From SVTX01 sp045653805 (GTDB taxonomy: Bacteria; Bacillota; Clostridia; Oscillospirales; CAG-272), in the NCBI GenBank assembly GCA_045653805.1, contig JAZOMF010000021.1, positions 1 to 34,156 on the forward strand: DNA of 34,156 nt, given 5' to 3'. Below are positions 32,910 to 34,156 of this stretch, one piece after another. The notes under the pieces are model-generated. The model worked only from the letters and a program-made list of their open reading frames with translations. It searched no databases and was not told where the DNA came from. How positions within the stretch are numbered: the first letter of the stretch is position 1; each line of letters begins with the position of its first letter. The translations under genes were made by a program, and so were the position numbers.

Positions 32910-33677
32910 ATGGAAAATATGAAACGCATCCTCAGCTACACCCGCCGAGGAGTTGACGATTACAATATGATAGAAGAGGGCGACAAGATCGCCGTTGGCG
33001 TATCCGCAGGCAAGGATTCTCTTACTTTGCTCTGCGCTATGGCACAGCTCCGCCGTTTCTACCCCAAAAAGTTTGAGCTGATAGCGATCACCATTGATAT
33101 GGGATTTGAGGGTGGTATGGATTTCGGGCCTATTAAAAAGCTTTGCGAGGAGTTGGATGTTCCCTACTACATCATCCCAACCGAGATATACAAGATCATT
33201 TTTGAGGTGAGAAAAGAGAAAAACCCCTGCTCGCTCTGCGCCAAGATGCGCCGCGGCGCGCTTCACACCGCCGCAAAGGAGCTGGGATGCACCTCCGTTG
33301 CTCTCGGTCATCATTTCGACGATGCGGTTGAGACCTTTATGCTAAATCTTTTCTACGAGGGCAGACTTGGTTGCTTCTCCCCCGTCACACATCTTTCTCG
33401 TGTTGGAATCAAGCTGATAAGACCTATGATCTACATGCCCGAAAAAGAGGTTAAGGAGTTTGTAAAGAAAAATCCCATGCCCGTTATCTCCTCTCCCTGC
33501 CCAGCAGATAAGGAGACTGAGCGCGAGGAGATGAAGCAGCTACTCCATTCTCTTGAACGCGAAAACAAGGGCTTGCGCTATCGCATTTTCGGTGCTATGT
33601 GCCGCGGGGAGATCGACGGATTTGCCGAAAAGAGCCGTATGCAGGGCACAAAGGCATACGACGAAATTGAAGAATAA
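32910..33677 (+). CDS. TtcA-family tRNA 2-thiolation protein
   Basis: 255 residues. PP-loop ATPase motif VSAGKDSLTL (S32-S37, SGGKDS with Ala for the first Gly) followed by the TtcA-specific pair CSLC (C107, C110) and a late CPADKETEREE, whose Cys matches the third cluster ligand in TtcA. Such proteins use a 4Fe-4S cluster and ATP to make 2-thiocytidine at tRNA position 32. In Gram-positive genomes the name is often given as 'tRNA 2-thiocytidine biosynthesis TtcA family' without proven target. AGGAT upstream is a weak ribosome site for ATG 32910; the second Met (codon 4) is an alternative start. A terminator follows directly. Confidence 0.85.
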   Translation: MENMKRILSYTRRGVDDYNMIEEGDKIAVGVSAGKDSLTLLCAMAQLRRFYPKKFELIAITIDMGFEGGMDFGPIKKLCEELDVPYYIIPTEIYKIIFEVRKEKNPCSLCAKMRRGALHTAAKELGCTSVALGHHFDDAVETFMLNLFYEGRLGCFSPVTHLSRVGIKLIRPMIYMPEKEVKEFVKKNPMPVISSPCPADKETEREEMKQLLHSLERENKGLRYRIFGAMCRGEIDGFAEKSRMQGTKAYDEIEE

Positions 33678-33683
33678 ATGCAG

Positions 33684-33716
33684 AAACCGAGAGCATTTCG
33701 CTCTCGGTTTTGTTTC
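33684..33716 (+). terminator. Intrinsic terminator after the ttcA-like gene
   Basis: AAACCGAGAGC (33684-33694), loop ATTTC, GCTCTCGGTTT (33700-33710), an 11-bp perfect stem followed by TGTTTC. It begins 7 bases after the stop codon. Confidence 0.9.
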
Positions 33717-33761
33717 AAATTTTGATTTGTCGGTGTGTCAAGAACGCCACGGCGGTGTATT

Positions 33762-33846
33762 GTTGAAAGTTTTTCTGTCGCTTTTTTCAAAAAGCGCCCG
33801 CCCATCCAACGCGCGGAGCGTTGGTCGCCGCGCGCACGCGGCGAAA
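33762..33846 (+). repeat. Left copy of an 85-bp inverted repeat made of three hairpins
   Basis: From GTTGAAAG to GGCGAAA. Internal stems: GTCGCTTTTT/AAAAAGCG, CCAACGC-gcgga-GCGTTGG and CGCCGCG-cgca-CGCGGCG. The reverse complement recurs at 34035-34119 with 82 of 85 identical positions by eye, over the same length. No ORF with a ribosome site lies in 33678-34156; the region holds only the ttcA terminator, these repeats and the small palindromes between them. Confidence 0.85.
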
Positions 33847-33906
33847 TCTCCTTTACCCTTCCTAAGCGCCACAGAGGGGTGAATGACAAGCCGCAGGCTT
33901 GGCACA

Positions 33907-34004
33907 GGGGAACCGCACAAGTGGGGGGTTCCCCTTTCTACACAAGCGATTTATAATTGTTTATCCGCTTTTTTCTTTGGCAATAGAGGCGCAAAGAAAA
34001 AAGC
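33907..34004. repeat. Further palindromes between the inverted repeats
   Basis: The 188-base centre has GGGGAACC (33907-33914) with GGTTCCCC (33927-33934), and the exact pair GCTTTTTTCTTTG (33967-33979) with CAAAGAAAAAAGC (33992-34004). A small AAGCC-gca-GGCTT hairpin lies just before (33888-33900). No gene is apparent. The second stem ends in a purine run rather than T, so a terminator on the + strand is not convincing. Confidence 0.55.
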
Positions 34005-34034
34005 TTGGCAAAAAAGAACACGCCGCAAGAGATG

Positions 34035-34119
34035 TTTCGCCGCGTGCGCGCGGCGACCAACGCTCCGCGCGTTGGATGGGCGGTCGCTTTTTGAAAAAAG
34101 CGACGTAAAAACTTTCAAC
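34035..34119 (-). repeat. Right copy of the 85-bp inverted repeat
   Basis: Reverse complement of 33762-33846 apart from three substitutions; here the GTCGCTTTTT/AAAAAGCGAC stem is perfect. A GGC-ttc-GCC triloop follows at 34121-34129. The window ends 37 bases later, so it is not known whether more repeats follow. Confidence 0.85.
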
Positions 34120-34156
34120 AGGCTTCGCCGTGAAGTCACCGCTAAACATCAATTTA

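Overview
The window looks like a chromosomal segment of a gut-type Clostridia bacterium (Bacillota). Evidence: AddA/AddB rather than RecBCD, a GlgC/GlgD pair, the holB-ricT-trmN6 gene order known from Bacillus and relatives, consensus sigma-A promoters with strong GGAGG ribosome sites, and intergenic palindromic repeats of a kind I recall as common in uncultured Oscillospirales/Christensenellales-like genomes. Base composition is near 50% GC in core genes by spot counts. One small gene (1029-1391) is about 30% GC. I saw no rRNA, tRNA, CRISPR array, transposase or phage gene.

Layout. 3-770 (+): 3' end of a Na/phosphate cotransporter with a PhoU-like domain. 1016-1422: an AT-rich small membrane-protein gene bounded by a 15-bp inverted repeat. 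1519-1655: a MITE-like hairpin repeat. 1801-4005 (-): operon of an RlmA-type rRNA methyltransferase, a family 2 glycosyltransferase and a HAD phosphatase. 4090-7548 (-): operon of an HtrA-like lipoprotein protease, an OmpR-type response regulator broken by one in-frame TAA, and its histidine kinase. 7717-15598 (+): QueG-like protein, AddB and AddA, ending in a bidirectional terminator shared with enolase (15648-16967, -).

17089-29006 (-) is a complete glycogen operon read from a perfect TTGACA-N17-TATAAT promoter: glgB, glgC, glgD, glgA, glgP, a cytoplasmic GH13 alpha-glucanase, and last a 410-aa protein that I read as a derived folylpolyglutamate synthase (FolC) relative. GlgC (with GlgD) makes ADP-glucose, GlgA polymerises it, GlgB branches it, GlgP and the GH13 enzyme degrade it. 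The FolC-like protein has lost the P-loop, the carbamylated-Lys motif and the DGAHN motif, and is rich in Cys with several CxC pairs. It is translationally coupled to the GH13 gene and sits just before the operon terminator. Three gaps in the operon each hold a different palindromic element.

29326-33677 (+): a second perfect sigma-A promoter drives holB and ricT; then a ferredoxin gene with its own promoter and terminator (56 aa), trmN6-like methyltransferase and a TtcA-family tRNA thiolase. The end, 33762-34119, is a non-coding region bounded by 85-bp near-identical inverted repeats built from hairpins.

The best candidates for something undescribed are the Cys-rich FolC-like protein in the glycogen operon, the series of different palindromes between the glg genes, the nonsense-interrupted response regulator next to an intact kinase and protease, and the AT-rich cassette at 1016-1422.
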